64,000 nucleotides of DNA from Bubalus kerabau (GCF_029407905.1 NC_073624.1:120838001-120902000); one strand, 5' to 3'. Shown: positions 51,101 to 58,189, numbered from the stretch's first letter. A program made the numbers and translations. Notes: generated from the sequence alone by a model not told the origin.

Positions 51101-52770
51101 AGAATAGAAGAAAAGTAAAATACTCAGCACGGTAAGAACTCACTAAATGTTAGCTATTATTATTATTACTTTACCTTAATAAATCTTTAAATTTCCAACT
51201 GATCACAGGTATTTACCCTACAAATTTCCTTTATCTCTCTAGTAACACTCAACCATAATTATTAAAATTGTGTTAAGTGATCTTGTACAAAAATGCAAGG
51301 GAAAAAAAAAAAAGAACCACCCAGGTTCCTGACATTCACTTTTTCAGGTCTTATGCTTTATAAAGAAGTAAAAATAGAGGAGTAAAAATAGAACATGGAA
51401 TCAGAGCATCTTTGTAAATTCTAGACTCAGTAGTTTAATAATAGCATCAAATATCTAGTATCACAACAATTAAAAAACTGCATTCTATCAAATAGTGTCC
51501 ATGGACTTACACACTACACAATCACTAATTAAGATCTATTGTGGGATAGTAATAATAAAGATGGAGAGCTTACACTGGGCCAGGTCCTAACGTGCGTTTA
51601 TGTATATTTGTCCTGACAACCGTATGAACTATATACTATTATTATGGCCATTTTAACAAATCGAGAAACCAAGGCACAGATAGGTTAATTAACTTGCCCC
51701 AAATCACACAGCTAGTTAAACGAACAGAGGTGCACACAATCAGGATCAAAAGTCCACTAGACTTGACTGCCTCTGATGAAACTGATCAGGGGGGACTCGT
51801 TGCGTATTTTTGTTCTAACACGTGCAAACTGATTTCACGCCCAATTAATGATTACATTTTAACACTTTTCTGACTAACAATCATGTATCTGCAAATGAAA
51901 ACTGGCCCTACATTTACAAGCAAAGAAAATAAATAGCAGCAGTAAAGCTGTTAGCTTGAGGACCAATTGTTGGCCAGTATTCATATAACGTTTCCATATA
52001 AATATGGGTCGACCTGCATCGGTGAATGTAAGTGACCCACAAGTCAGACCCACGCAGGCTGCAATGGAACTGCGTAACCCTCACCAGCAAGCGGTCATTT
52101 CAAAATCCCTCCAGAAAGAAAAGACTTGCCAATCGGCACTTTGTTCGAAGACAGGACAAAATGGAAGTTGCACAAACACTTAGTCATCAGTAAGTGCTGA
52201 AGTTACACATCACCTAGTTAGCAAAATCAAACCGGCAGCTAAGTTCCTAATTCCGAAAGAAAGAAAAAGGGCTGACGCTCGGTTGACTGACTGCAGGGTG
52301 AAGGCACCTTGCGCCCAAGCGGAAGCGAGTCAGAGAGGAAAAACTAGCCCCCCGACGGGGACCCACCACATGCGAAGGCACTCTGGGGACCCCGGGGACT
52401 TTTCAGGGCCCTTCCACTTCTTTCCCGAGGGCCTGTCCCATCTCCGGGCTGCCCCGACGACGTGTGTCCCCAGGGCCAGACCGCAAAGGCAATGCGCAGG
52501 CGGAGGGGACAGGCCTGGGATCTGGACGCCCAGACCCAAGGACCGCGGTAGCAAAGTCCCCTGAGGCGCGGAGGCGCAGGGGCCCCGAGGCGCCGCCCCC
52601 CCGCCCCCCGCGGCCCGCACCTGCAGGGTGGTGATGTGCTTGTCGTTGAACTTGTTCTCGCAGTAGCGCAGCACCAACGACGTCTTCCCCACGCAGCCTT
52701 CCCCGAGCAACACCACCTTGAACGAGTAGGTTCGGCCCGCCGCCGCCCCGCCGCCGCCGGCCGCAGCCAT
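21018..52770 (-). CDS. RAB21: RAB21 small GTPase (whole gene, 7 coding exons)
   Basis: This is the coding span of a Rab-family GTPase. The spliced frame joins 150+60+108+64+55+89+143 nt, giving 222 codons plus stop, with GT/AG at every intron and unbroken phase. Visible motifs: P-loop GEGCVGKT at residues 23-30, switch II DTAGQE at 71-76, base-binding NKVD at 129-132, SAK at 159-161, and a C-terminus GGGCCSSG whose two cysteines are the expected geranylgeranylation site. The start at 52770 gives the expected Ala/Gly-rich N-terminus; three residues fewer in these runs would explain a length slightly below the 225 residues I recall for the human protein. Known for the family: RAB21 acts on early endosomes in beta1-integrin trafficking and endosome-to-lysosome/autophagy membrane traffic, cycling between GDP- and GTP-bound forms. 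NKVD has Val where Ile is usual, a conservative change. Identity is clear from the full-length match in order and phase. Confidence 0.97.
21407..21576 (-). mobile_element. BovB 3' end with TSD, in RAB21 intron 6
   Basis: Reverse BovB terminus (AGTTCAGTTCAGGCACCTAGTCGTG ... CATCTCATCCTCTGTCGTCCCC). The 10-mer AAATATGTCA flanks it at 21397-21406 and 21577-21586. Confidence 0.9.
21680..22575 (+). mobile_element. old L1 ORF2 fragment split by a SINE
   Basis: Decayed L1 ORF2-like sequence (TAGAAAGTTGCTCTAATGATGACAATGAG, AATATCTAGAAGAAAACATAG, GGAGGAAATCTCTGTAGAAGAAAATC) interrupted by a CHR SINE at about 22023-22335. Antisense to RAB21 in intron 6. Confidence 0.7.
22023..22335 (+). mobile_element. 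CHR-type SINE, full length
   Basis: Starts GGGCTTCCCTGGTGGCTC, runs through GAGCACAACTACTGCAGCC and CAGTGAAGACCCAGCATGGCC, and ends in an A-rich tail. About 310 bases. Confidence 0.85.
22850..23175. mobile_element. MER5A-like hAT element(s)
   Basis: CAGTGGTTCTCAAATTATAAGG, TTTTGATTCAGTAGGTTTGGGG, GATGCTAATGGTGCTGATTAAGGGAC and GGAGAATTACTC follow the MER5A consensus. A second degraded copy may precede it. Confidence 0.7.
23906..23994 (-). CDS. RAB21: RAB21 coding exon 6
   Basis: Encodes Ser146 (last base) through Lys175 plus one base of Arg176. It includes the SAK motif (residues 159-161) that contacts the guanine base and the start of the last helix (GIEELFLDLCK). The acceptor is TTAAG|GTATG and the donor is AAAA|GTAGG. 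Confidence 0.95.
24323..24599 (+). mobile_element. Bov-A2 SINE with TSD (intron 5)
   Basis: Sense Bov-A2 dimer ending in a (TAG)n tail. The 13-mer AGAAAGAGAATTC is duplicated at 24310-24322 and 24600-24612. Antisense to RAB21. Confidence 0.93.
24800..24854 (-). CDS. RAB21: RAB21 coding exon 5
   Basis: Encodes the rest of Gly128 through Glu145 plus two bases of Ser146, including the guanine-binding motif NKVD and the segment LEKERHVSIQEAE. The acceptor is ATTAG|GTAAT and the donor is GAATC|GTAAG. A Bov-A2 SINE lies about 200 bases further along the gene in intron 5. Confidence 0.95.
26480..26607 (-). mobile_element. CHR-type SINE
   Basis: Reverse copy: TTGCAGGATCTTGGTTACCCAGCCAGAGACTGAACCC and GGGCCACCAGGGAATTCCC. 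Confidence 0.78.
26835..27047 (+). mobile_element. Bov-tA SINE
   Basis: Sense copy from CCCTGATAGCTCAGATG through CCAGGTTCGATCCCTGGGTC to AGTCAGACACAACTAAGCGACTTCAC. Antisense to RAB21. Confidence 0.9.
27785..28130 (+). repeat. L2 end followed by MIR
   Basis: 27785-27870 follows the L2 3' end (GATAAGCTCCGGGACAAGGACC ... GCCTGGTACATAGCAG). 27880-28130 follows sense MIR (GTCCATTTCCTCATGTGTAAAATGG, CAGTACCTGGCACTCAATACGTGG). Confidence 0.7.
28740..30722 (+). mobile_element. BovB LINE, long decayed copy in intron 4
   Basis: The longest BovB copy here, about 2 kb, starting in the ORF segment GGATTAGATCTGGTAGACAG, through the RT palm (YADD near 29958) to the 3' terminus GTCAGACACAACTTAGCGACTGAAC. 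Frameshifts and stops break the ORF in many places. Antisense to RAB21. Confidence 0.9.
31085..31148 (-). CDS. RAB21: RAB21 coding exon 4
   Basis: Encodes residues 107-127 (VKNWVKEL through CLCIV) plus the first base of Gly128. The acceptor is ACACAG|GTT and the donor is GTAG|GTAAG. Upstream of the acceptor on the gene strand lies a perfect 29-bp tandem duplication (31161-31218) covering the expected branch-point zone. Confidence 0.95.
31161..31218. repeat. perfect 29-bp tandem duplication by exon 4 acceptor
   Basis: 31161-31189 and 31190-31218 are identical (GCGTAAATGT...CTTGTTACA). On the gene strand it starts 12 bases before the first base of exon 4 and runs about 70 bases into intron 3. 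Confidence 0.95.
31541..31650 (+). mobile_element. CHR-type SINE (short) with A-tail
   Basis: GGGAATTCCCTAGTGGCTAGAACTCAGTGC ... GATCCTACAAGCCACATGATGCGACC followed by an A-run. Confidence 0.8.
31815..32015. mobile_element. hAT-Charlie MITE fragment (MER20-like)
   Basis: TTCACCCTCAGCATCACTAGTATTTTGG, GGGGCTGTCCCATGCAGTG, GGCACCCCTGGCCTCCCACTGACTAGA, TTTGACAACCAAGGATGTCTCTAGAGAT follow the consensus of a known hAT MITE. The subfamily name is tentative. Confidence 0.6.
32100..32755 (+). mobile_element. MLT1-like (MaLR) LTR split by Bov-tA
   Basis: The 3' part, AAACCATGAGAAATAATACATTGCTGTTTTAAGCCATCAAATTTGGGG ... TTATGCAGCAAGAGATAACTGG, is the MLT1 LTR end. The 5' part (TTGCTTTGACCAAGAGAATGTGGC) precedes the SINE at 32475-32660. 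In intron 3, antisense to RAB21. Confidence 0.75.
32475..32660 (-). mobile_element. Bov-tA SINE inside MLT1
   Basis: Reverse Bov-tA: TTGCTCAGTCCTGTCTGACTC ... ACTGAGCTATCAGGGAAGCCC. Confidence 0.88.
33073..33092 (+). repeat. poly(A) tract
   Basis: About 20 consecutive A in intron 3, with no identifiable element body beside it. Confidence 0.8.
33389..33496 (-). CDS. RAB21: RAB21 coding exon 3
   Basis: Encodes residues 71-106, starting with DTAGQERF (switch II; Gln75 is the catalytic glutamine, matching human Gln78) and ending ITDEDSFQK. The acceptor is GTAG|GAT and the donor is AAG|GTATC. It is phase 0 at both ends. Confidence 0.96.
34263..34322 (-). CDS. RAB21: RAB21 coding exon 2
   Basis: Sixty bases encode residues 51-70 (ASFLTKKL through LAIW), covering the inter-switch beta strands. 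The acceptor is CTTAG|GCA and the donor is TGG|GTAAG. It is phase 0 at both ends. The preceding intron is about 18.3 kb, and a sense-oriented solo LTR ends 303 bases upstream of this exon. Confidence 0.95.
34626..35907 (-). mobile_element. solo LTR, class II ERV, sense to RAB21
   Basis: A 1282-bp LTR with TG...CA ends and a 6-bp target duplication GCCACC at 34620-34625 and 35908-35913. It is homologous along its length to the LTR at 59853-61132. The minus orientation is set by comparison with the 3' LTR at 63226, which follows a polypurine tract. Tandem AATAAA hexamers on the minus strand at 34693-34702 lie about 70 bases before its 3' end. No internal proviral sequence remains, so it is a recombination-derived solo LTR. 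Confidence 0.93.
35843..35895 (+). repeat. BovB-derived segment inside LTR U3
   Basis: GTGATAGAATTCCAGTTGAGC and CACTCAATATGC match the BovB ORF (compare 5239-5265 and 5300-5313) with the middle deleted. It lies between two copies of the LTR edge (GGCTCCCGGCA and GGCTCCCAGCA) and inside the target-site duplication, so it was part of the LTR when it integrated. Confidence 0.85.
36050..36330 (-). repeat. L2 LINE fragment (probable)
   Basis: CTGTACCAGGTACTATCACAGAAATG...CAGCTTTCAAAGAGCTTATAGTTCC resembles the reversed L2 3' region. Confidence 0.45.
36559..36844 (+). mobile_element. Bov-A2 SINE with (AGC)n tail and TSD
   Basis: Sense Bov-A2 dimer ending in about nine AGC units. The 10-mer GTGTATTGCT is duplicated at 36549-36558 and 36845-36854. 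Confidence 0.93.
37164..38830 (-). mobile_element. BovB LINE, 5'-truncated, sense to RAB21
   Basis: Reverse-strand BovB from the 3' terminus (CAGTCGTGTCCGACTC near 37175) up to the ORF segment encoding EDIKKRWQEYT near 38750. The RT active-site segment YADDTTL is near 37920. Frameshifts split the ORF into pieces of 107, 154 and 188 codons, so it is a fossil, though less decayed than the intron 4 copy. Confidence 0.92.
39488..39758 (+). mobile_element. Bov-A2 SINE with TSD
   Basis: Sense Bov-A2 dimer. The 12-mer GTTATATAAAGA flanks it at 39476-39487 and 39759-39770. Confidence 0.93.
40625..40730 (-). repeat. MIR fragment
   Basis: AACAGTTACTGAATGCTTACC...AAGTACTGTGCAATGCACTTTTTACAAAG follows the reverse MIR. 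Confidence 0.6.
41120..41370 (-). repeat. MIR SINE
   Basis: CAGGAGTGGAAACAGAGGCAAAGG, AAGGTCACTAGCGACAGAGTAGGATTTGCAATCTAGG follow the reverse MIR. Confidence 0.7.
42195..42410 (-). repeat. MIR SINE
   Basis: AACAACCCTGTGAAGTAGGCAATTAGCCCTATTTTACAGG, CACCCAAGGTCAGACAACTCAGTGAGG follow the reverse MIR. Confidence 0.7.
42600..42812 (-). mobile_element. Bov-tA SINE
   Basis: Reverse Bov-tA: GTTGCTCAGTCAGGTCTGACTC ... TTCTTTACCAGTGCACCACC. A GTGTGTGCGCGTGC tract precedes it. Confidence 0.85.
43244..43330 (+). mobile_element. CHR-type SINE fragment
   Basis: GGGAGTTCCCTAGTGGTCCAGGGGTTAAGACTTGGTGC ... CCCTGATCAGGGACTAAGAT. Confidence 0.75.
44013..44140 (+). mobile_element. Bov-A SINE monomer
   Basis: One sense Bov-A unit (GGAGAAGGCAATGG ... 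GTCGGACACGACTGAAGTGACTTAGCAGCAACAG). Near-identical AGCTGAGTGTA / AGCTGAGTATA flank it as a probable target duplication. Confidence 0.88.
44868..46035 (+). mobile_element. young ruminant L1, 3' end with intact ORF2 tail
   Basis: The 3' 1.15 kb of an L1. An open frame at 44870-45688 encodes 272 residues of the ORF2 C-terminal region, ending at the normal ORF2 stop. The 3' UTR then runs to GATGTATGGCAAAACCAATACAATACCGTAAAG and an A-rich tail. The open frame and low divergence point to a recent insertion. It lacks the endonuclease and RT domains, so it cannot move on its own. Antisense to RAB21 in intron 1. Confidence 0.92.
46175..47246 (+). mobile_element. BovB LINE, 5'-truncated, best-preserved RT frame
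   Basis: A continuous frame of 332 codons (46103-47101) covers the RT palm and thumb: FDCADYNKLWKIL, the motif RQGCMLSPCLFNLYA and the active-site YADDTTL, to the C-terminal RRADSLEKTLMLG segment. It ends in GTCGGACACAACTGAGCCACTGAACTGAA. Truncation removed the endonuclease. It is the longest open BovB frame in the window. Confidence 0.92.
47372..47610 (-). mobile_element. Bov-A2 SINE (left unit shortened)
   Basis: Reverse Bov-A2 with a (GCT)n head. About 35 bases are missing from the first unit (CATGTCCGACTGGCTCCCCC). GACAAACTCT occurs just before it and again at 47611-47620 as a probable target duplication. Confidence 0.87.
47788..48003 (+). mobile_element. Bov-tA SINE
   Basis: Sense copy: CCCAGGTGGCACCAGTGGTAAAGAACC ... 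AGAGTCGGACATGACTGAGCAACC with a CACACACAC end. Confidence 0.9.
48530..49020 (+). mobile_element. BovB LINE 3' end
   Basis: Starts in the ORF segment LPTKVRLVKAMVFPV and ends GTCGGACAAGACTGAGCGATTGAACTGAAC. Confidence 0.9.
49792..49839 (+). mobile_element. poly(A)-only insertion with TSD
   Basis: A 25-A tract (49803-49827) lies between two copies of CTCAAGGGGAT (49792-49802 and 49829-49839). No element body is present. Confidence 0.85.
50190..50425 (-). mobile_element. Bov-A2 SINE
   Basis: Reverse dimer from GTGCAACCCCATAGATGGCAGCCC to GAGTACTGGAGTGGGTCCCC. Confidence 0.9.
50965..51175 (+). repeat. MIR SINE
   Basis: CTGTTTCAGCATGTGTAAAATGAGGCTAATAAAACTATCCACCTC ... CTAAATGTTAGCTATTATTATTATTA follows sense MIR. 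Confidence 0.72.
51540..51780 (-). repeat. MIR SINE
   Basis: ATCGAGAAACCAAGGCACAGATAGGTTAATTAACTTGCCCCAAATCACACAGCTAG follows the reverse MIR. Confidence 0.75.
52621..52770 (-). CDS. RAB21: RAB21 coding exon 1
   Basis: Encodes residues 1-50, with the Ala/Gly-rich N-terminal tail, the P-loop GEGCVGKT and the start of switch I ending TTLQ. The ATG is at 52768-52770 with G at -3 and G at +4, a good Kozak context. The frame stays open upstream to a GTG, but there is no in-frame ATG there, so 52770 is the start. The donor is CTGCAG|GTGCGG. The exon lies in a CpG island and its Gly/Ala runs are coded by GGC/GCC-type codons, which often vary in length between species. Confidence 0.96.
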
Positions 52771-53017
52771 CCCGTCGCGTCCTCGCCGCGCCGAGCTCCC
52801 CACAGCCGCCGCGGCACCTTCACAGCCGCGGCCCGCTCAGCCCCTCCGCACCGGCACCCCCCGCCCCGGACGCCGACCCCACTGCGCCTCCGGGAGAGGC
52901 CTGGAAGCGCCGAGGGGAAAGCCCGAGAGTGCAGGGCCCCGGGCACCACGTCAGGAACCTGGGAAGAGGCGAGCAGCGCCCGCTCTCCGCCTCCCTCTAA
53001 TGGCGTCTCCTTCCTCC

Positions 53018-53025
53018 TACGTCAC
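53018..53025. promoter_or_regulatory. CRE-like site (TACGTCAC)
   Basis: Reads GTGACGTA on the minus strand, one mismatch from the CREB/ATF consensus, and lies seven bases from the GTCACGTGAC palindrome. CpG-island promoters often carry such sites. Confidence 0.4.
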
Positions 53026-53032
53026 ACGTCGG

Positions 53033-53042
53033 GTCACGTGAC
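53033..53042. promoter_or_regulatory. GTCACGTGAC palindrome (CLEAR / E-box)
   Basis: A perfect 10-bp palindrome 263 bases upstream of the RAB21 ATG. It equals the core consensus of the CLEAR element bound by TFEB/TFE3/MITF and is also a strong USF site. Its promoter-proximal place in a CpG island supports function, but binding is inferred. Confidence 0.6.
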
Positions 53043-53230
53043 GGACGCGGCGGGGGCGGCCCCTGGGACACGGCCCCGGAGCGCGCCTGGGCGTGGGCGG
53101 AGCCTGCGGGCCCGACCCCGGGCCCGAGCGAGACCCCCCCTGGGCCAGCTCCAGCGTTGCTCGATTGTCTGCGGGCCGCCACATCTCTGCAGCTGGTGGG
53201 AGCTTGCGTACAACGAGGAATGAGGAATTT

Positions 53231-54030
53231 GAGGCGAGCCCAGCTCAGGTGGAATGTTCAAGTACACAGTGTTCTCGTTCTTGCCCAGGGAATGTTCACG
53301 AGGCTAATGACCTCTCCCTTCCGGAGGTCCCGGTAAAACGATTTTGCCAAGGTGCCCGCTCAGTATCTTGACAGTCTTTCTCTTTGGGGTCCCAAATCCT
53401 AACTATTGAATTTCTTTCAGTTCTCCAGACCACCTGGACTCCTCCTTAAATTTCAGTGTCTCACCTTAAACCAGAAGGTTTCCCGGACCACCCCATCTTT
53501 TTCCCTGTCATTTCATCTCTCTCCCCACCGGTGTATCTTCTCTAGCCCAGCTTACCATACTTCGTGGAAATTACCATGTTCAATATTTGTTTTTCCTTAT
53601 TAGGCTGTAGACTTCTTAAAGGCAAGAACTGTGCGAGACTTGCCCACCCTTGAGTTTCTGACCTCAGGTGCCAGACACATTACTAGTATTCTATAAATAT
53701 TTGGGAAGGAATGAATAAATGGTACTTCTCAGGCCGTTATGCCTTGGTTTCCCATTTTTTCCTGTCTTTCATGAAGCTTTTTCCATCATGAAACTTTTGA
53801 CATTCCATGTTGACCCCGCCTTGACAAACCTGTCTGATTTGATGATTTCCTCGTGTGCCTCCCCTTTCTTTCATGAAATAAATTCTTCCGAGATACCATA
53901 CCAGTGTTTCTAAAAGTTTGCAACCAGAAACCTGATGTCATCAAACATTCTTTTTCATGAGATTCCTCTTCCACTTCAAACTAGATAGTCCATTCAATGA
54001 TTCAACAAATATTTGAAGGTGCCCACCATA
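53231..54030. other. 5' flank of RAB21, with an L2 remnant
   Basis: Mostly unique sequence. 53600-53720 follows an L2 3' end (GGCTGTAGACTTCTTAAAGGCAAG ... AAATATTTGGGAAGGAATGAAT). Confidence 0.5.
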
Positions 54031-54034
54031 TGCA

Positions 54035-54360
54035 AGCAGATCCAGCCAGTCTATTCTGAAGGAGATCAGCCCTGGGTGTTCTTTGGAAGGAATGATGCTA
54101 AAGCTGAAACTCCAATACTTTGGCCACCTCATGCGAAGAGTTGACTCATTGGAAAAGACTCTGATGCTGGGAGGGATTGGGGGCAGGAGGAAAAGGGGAC
54201 GACAGAGGATGAGATGGCTGGATAGCATCACCGACTCGATGGACGTGAGTTTGAGTGAACTCCGGGAAATGGTGATGGACAGGGAGGCCTGGCGTGCTGC
54301 GATTCATGGGGTCTGCAGGGAGTCGGACACGACTGAGTGACTGAACTGAACTGAACTGAA
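54035..54360 (+). mobile_element. BovB LINE 3' end
   Basis: From the BovB frame segment with AGATCAGCCCTGGGTGTTC to GTCGGACACGACTGAGTGACTGAACTGAACTGAACTGAA. Confidence 0.9.
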
Positions 54361-54512
54361 CCATATGCCAGGCACTGTGCTGAATAAGATACAATGCCTT
54401 GTCATTAAGACTTACTGTTTAGCAGGAAAAACAGAAACGGTCATTATTCAATTGAATGATTTCATCTTTATAAAGCAGTTCTGAGTATTTGCAAATGTAT
54501 ATGGGGACCCAG

Positions 54513-54705
54513 GGGCTTTCCAGGTGGCGCTAGTGGTAAAGAAACTGCCTGCCAATGCGGGAGAGGCTAGAGATGCCGGTTCGATCCCTGGGTGGGGAAG
54601 ATCCCCTGGAGTAGGAACTGGCACCCCACTCCAGTATTCTTGCCTGGAAAATTCCATGGGCAGAGGAGCCTGGCGGGCTGCAAAGAGTTGGACGCGACTG
54701 AGCAC
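54513..54705 (+). mobile_element. Bov-tA SINE
   Basis: Sense copy: GGCTTTCCAGGTGGCGCTAGTGGTAAAG ... GAGTTGGACGCGACTGAGCAC. GGGGACCCA flanks it on both sides as a probable target duplication. Confidence 0.9.
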
Positions 54706-56299
54706 AGCACGAATGATGGGGACCCAACTGATTTAGCCTACTAGGGAAAGCTGCTGCCGTTGGAAAGGTGTAATCTGGGTTAAGAAGGGAGGAGAGCTCT
54801 GCAAGCAGAGAGAATAGCATGACCTACAGCCTTGAGGTAGAGATGAAAAACAAGTAAGATAAGAATGCAGAGAACTTCAGATGAGACTAGCACGGAAGCC
54901 AGGAATTAATACTGAAAGGACCTTTCAGCAAATGAAGGGTTTTAATTAAAGAGGCTTATATAATCAGATTTGACATTTAAAGGATCTCTCTGGCTATAAT
55001 TTGAAAAATGGATTGGAGAAAGATAATACTCCTTCTATTTAGAATCAGCCATTAAAGAAACCTTATGTTTTTATAAAATATCCTCATCCTTGCCTCTAAG
55101 GCTGTATTCTCTACTTCACTCCACATTCCTGCTCTCAGAGTCTTTGGATATTCATGAGTTGTTCCAGAATTTGGAAGAGACTTCATTTTGAAGGGACCCA
55201 TTCCATTCTCCATTCTGAATTTTTAATATTGAATTGAAATTTAGCTCTCACTGCCTACAATAAATTGTCCCTCATTCAACCTACACAACATGTATCTAAT
55301 CTCTATTCTCTGTGAAACATCTTTATATTAATACATGTGAAAGAAGCTATATGATCTTCCTTTAAGCCTTCTCTTTTCAGTATAGCCAATCATTTCAACC
55401 ACTGTTCAAATAATATGGATCCTAGATCATTTAATAGCTTAATCATCTTGGAATCTAAACGCAGTAGTATTCATCACTGAAAAACAATGAAAACTTTATT
55501 GTGTCTAAAATTAAAATAATTTTCCAGTCTTAGCTTACAGTGGGGTTTAAGGAATGTTCACAGATTTCAATAAGTCAGTTTGGCACAATTTTGAGCACAG
55601 AGTAGGGAAATATAGATGTAAATTGTGGCAGGTTGGTCATGGCCCTTCAGAGATATCAGGTTTGAATACCTTGTGCCTGGAAATGTTACCTTTTTGGACA
55701 ACAGATATTGTGCTGCAAATGTAATCCAGTAAGACATGGATTACATGTTTACATGTAATCCTCATCAAGTTTACAGTCTAATGGAACCACAAATAACTGA
55801 AACAGTTACAGTAAACTTTGGTAAGTGCTCTATAGGACATGTACATGGAGCTATGGAACCGTAGGAACATCAACTAACCCAGCTGTTCCACAAGATAAGT
55901 CAGATCAAATGGGCACATCCTTTATCCTCAATTTTATTAATATTTCGGTAGGTTTGACTCAGCTGGCCACTCTGTTTTTTGTGGCATTTGTGCCCCCTGT
56001 GTCTTCCAGGCTATCACAGTCTTCCAGTCTCCCCCTACTTTATTAGCCACATCTTTTCTATCCTTTTGCTTGCTTCTCCACCTATGCACGAGGGCATGCT
56101 CTGTCACTTCAGTGTGGCCGACTCTCTGTGCCAGTCTCTAAATGTTAGTGGGCTTCCAGACTCAGTTCTCTCCAATAAAACCCTCTCTCTAGTGACCTCA
56201 CCCAGTCCTTTGGCTTGAAATATCTACTACATATTCATTACTCTTCCATGTACATCTATCACTCCTGATCACTCCCTTGTGTGCTTGACATGTATATAG
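54706..56299. other. intergenic, probable old L2 debris
   Basis: Diverged stretches resemble L2 (GAGAGAATAGCATGACC, GTTTACAGTCTAATGGAACC). No gene is visible. Confidence 0.4.
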
Positions 56300-56534
56300 G
56301 CAACTCCCATTTAACATCATCACTCAAATGTCAAATAGACATATCAAACACCATATGTTTAAAATAGATCCCTTAATTTCTCTCCAAAAGTTGTTTCTTC
56401 CCTGGTTTTTCCTGTCTTGGTAAATAATTTTATTATGCATCTATTTACTACAGCTAAAAGCTAGCTAATATCTTTCTGTTTTCTCTTAATCTTCACATCC
56501 ATCCACTATAGCTCAAAAAACAGATTTTTTGCTT

Positions 56535-56720
56535 CTTTTTTTTTAATTGGAGGATAATTTCTTTATAATGTTGTATTGGTTTCTGCCATTCAACAACATG
56601 AATCAGCCTATATGTATATAGGCTTCCTCTAGAGCCTCCCTCCCCATCCCATCCCTCTAGGTCATCACAGAGCATCTGGCTTGGCTCCCTGTATGAAACA
56701 GATCTTGCATTCATCAATTC
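56535..56720 (-). mobile_element. ruminant L1 3' UTR fragment
   Basis: TTAATTGGAGGATAATTTCTTTATAATGTTGTATTGGTTTCTGCCATTCAACAACATGAATC is the reversed L1 3' UTR. Compare the sense copy ending at 46000. Confidence 0.8.
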
Positions 56721-56809
56721 TCCATGTCTACCACCCTAGTGAAACCAACAATCAACTTTTTTTGTGTGTATGTGACTACTACAATAGCCCTCTAACATGT
56801 CTCCCTGCT

Positions 56810-57005
56810 TCTTGTTGTTGTTTAGTGTGTTTGACCTCATGGACTATAGCACACCAGCCTCCTCTGTCCATGTGATTTCCCAAGCAGGAATACTGGAGCG
56901 GGTTGACATTTCCTTCTCCAGGGGATCTTCCCACCATTGGGATCGAACCCTCAGCTCCTGCGTTGGCAGGTGGTTTCTTTACCACTGAGCCACCAAAGAA
57001 GCCCC
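56810..57005 (-). mobile_element. Bov-tA SINE
   Basis: Reverse copy: TTGTTGTTTAGTGTGTTTGACC ... CACTGAGCCACCAAAGAAGCCCC. Confidence 0.85.
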
Positions 57006-57086
57006 TCCCTGCCTCTGCTTTTTGCCCTGTTACCCACCGCAATATATTCTTCAAGCAGCTGCCAGAGTAATTTAAAAAATAAACTC

Positions 57087-57400
57087 AGACTTCCCTAGTG
57101 GCACAGTGGATAAGAGTCCGCCTGACAATTCAGGGGACAAGGGTTCAGTGCCTGGTCTGGGAAGACTCCATAGGCCTGTGCAACTAAGCCTGTGTGCCAC
57201 ACTACAGAGTCTGTGCTCTAGAGCCCACGTGCTGCAACTACTAAACCCCGTGCCCTTATAGCCCATGCTCCACAAGAGAAGCCACTGCGATGAGAAGTCC
57301 TCATACTGCAACTAGCGTGTAGCCCCACTTGCCACAACTGGAGAGAGCCTGCGTGCAGCAATAGAGACCCAGTGCAGCAAAAATAAGTACACAAAAATAA
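57087..57400 (+). mobile_element. CHR-type SINE, full length
   Basis: GACTTCCCTAGTGGCACAGTGGATAAGAGTCC ... GAGAAGCCACTGCGATGAGAAG ... GAGACCCAGTGCAGCAAAAATAAG. Confidence 0.85.
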
Positions 57401-57929
57401 AAACTGCCCTTGACCAAAAAATAAAACTTACAAAACTTAAAAATAAACAGACTCAAATTCTTTACCATGACCTATAAAGTCCCCACGTGATCAGGATGTT
57501 GCCTGACTTTCCACCCTCATCTCATACCATCTTCTCTTCCTATCATTATGGTAGGAGGGTCTCACGTGCTTCCATTCTGATCTTCTTACAGGCCTAGTCC
57601 TCATCTGCCTCCATGTTCTTGTTTGGAGCAGAGAAAGATTTATTGCAGGGGTGAGCAAGGAGAATGGTTGGCTCATGCTCAAAACCCCCCAAACTCCCCA
57701 CTGGTTTTCAGGGAAGTGTTTATAGGCAAATTTGGGGTAAGAGCTGCAGGATGTGTGACTTTCTTCTGATTGGTTGACGAGGTAACAGGGCACTACTCTA
57801 GGAATCTTGTCCTAAGCCGAAAGTTGCCATCCTCCACCTGGGTGGGAGCCTTAGTTCCTGGTTCTTTACCAGTAGCGCCACCTGGGAGGCACTTAGTTCT
57901 GGCAGAAGAACTCAGAGATATTATATACA

Positions 57930-58189
57930 TGCACGTCACCCCACTCCATTACTCTTGCCTGGAAAATCCCTTGGACGGAGGAGCCTGGTAGGCTGCAGTC
58001 CATGGGGTCGCTAAGAGTCGGACACGACTGAGTAACTTCACTTTCCCTTTTCACTTTCATGCATTGGAAAAGGAAATGGCAACCCACTCCAGTGTTCTTG
58101 CCTGGAGAATCCCAGGGACGGGGGAGCCTGGTGGGCTGCCGTCTATGGGGTTCGCACAGAGTCAGACACGACTGAAGTGACCTAGCAGC

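Larger units (their letters stand above)
34323..52620 (-). other. RAB21: RAB21 intron 1
   Basis: 18.3-kb first intron. It contains a sense solo LTR, a sense BovB, an antisense L1, antisense BovB copies, many Bov-A2/Bov-tA SINEs and several MIRs. No second gene is visible. The stretches 38840-39475, 43340-44000, 49030-50180 and 51785-52280 contain no named repeat beyond small tracts. Confidence 0.85.
52280..53230. promoter_or_regulatory. RAB21: CpG island and RAB21 promoter
   Basis: This block of about 950 bases is GC-rich and dense in CpG, in sharp contrast to the AT-rich flanks. It spans exon 1 and about 450 bases upstream of the ATG. GC boxes (GGGGGCGG near 53052, GGGCGGAGC near 53096) are present and no TATA or CCAAT box is obvious, which fits a dispersed housekeeping promoter on the minus strand. 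Open frames on both strands here are a by-product of high GC. Confidence 0.85.
56300..57560 (+). repeat. L2 LINE split by three later insertions
   Basis: Fragments such as CTGCCAGAGTAATTTAAAAAATAAACTC and CCATGACCTATAAAGTCCCCACGTGATC...CCACCCTCATCTCATACC follow the L2 3' region in order. An L1 end, a Bov-tA and a CHR SINE separate them. Confidence 0.6.

Noticed and set aside
52771..52803. Eleven-codon in-frame extension upstream of the RAB21 ATG
   Set aside because: It would start at GTG, not ATG. The ATG at 52770 has a good Kozak context and gives the known N-terminus.
52283..53371. Several long open frames on both strands around the CpG island (up to 201 codons)
   Set aside because: High GC removes stop codons. 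The sequences are low-complexity Ala/Arg/Gly/Pro, and only the RAB21 exon 1 frame has a known domain and a splice-compatible end.
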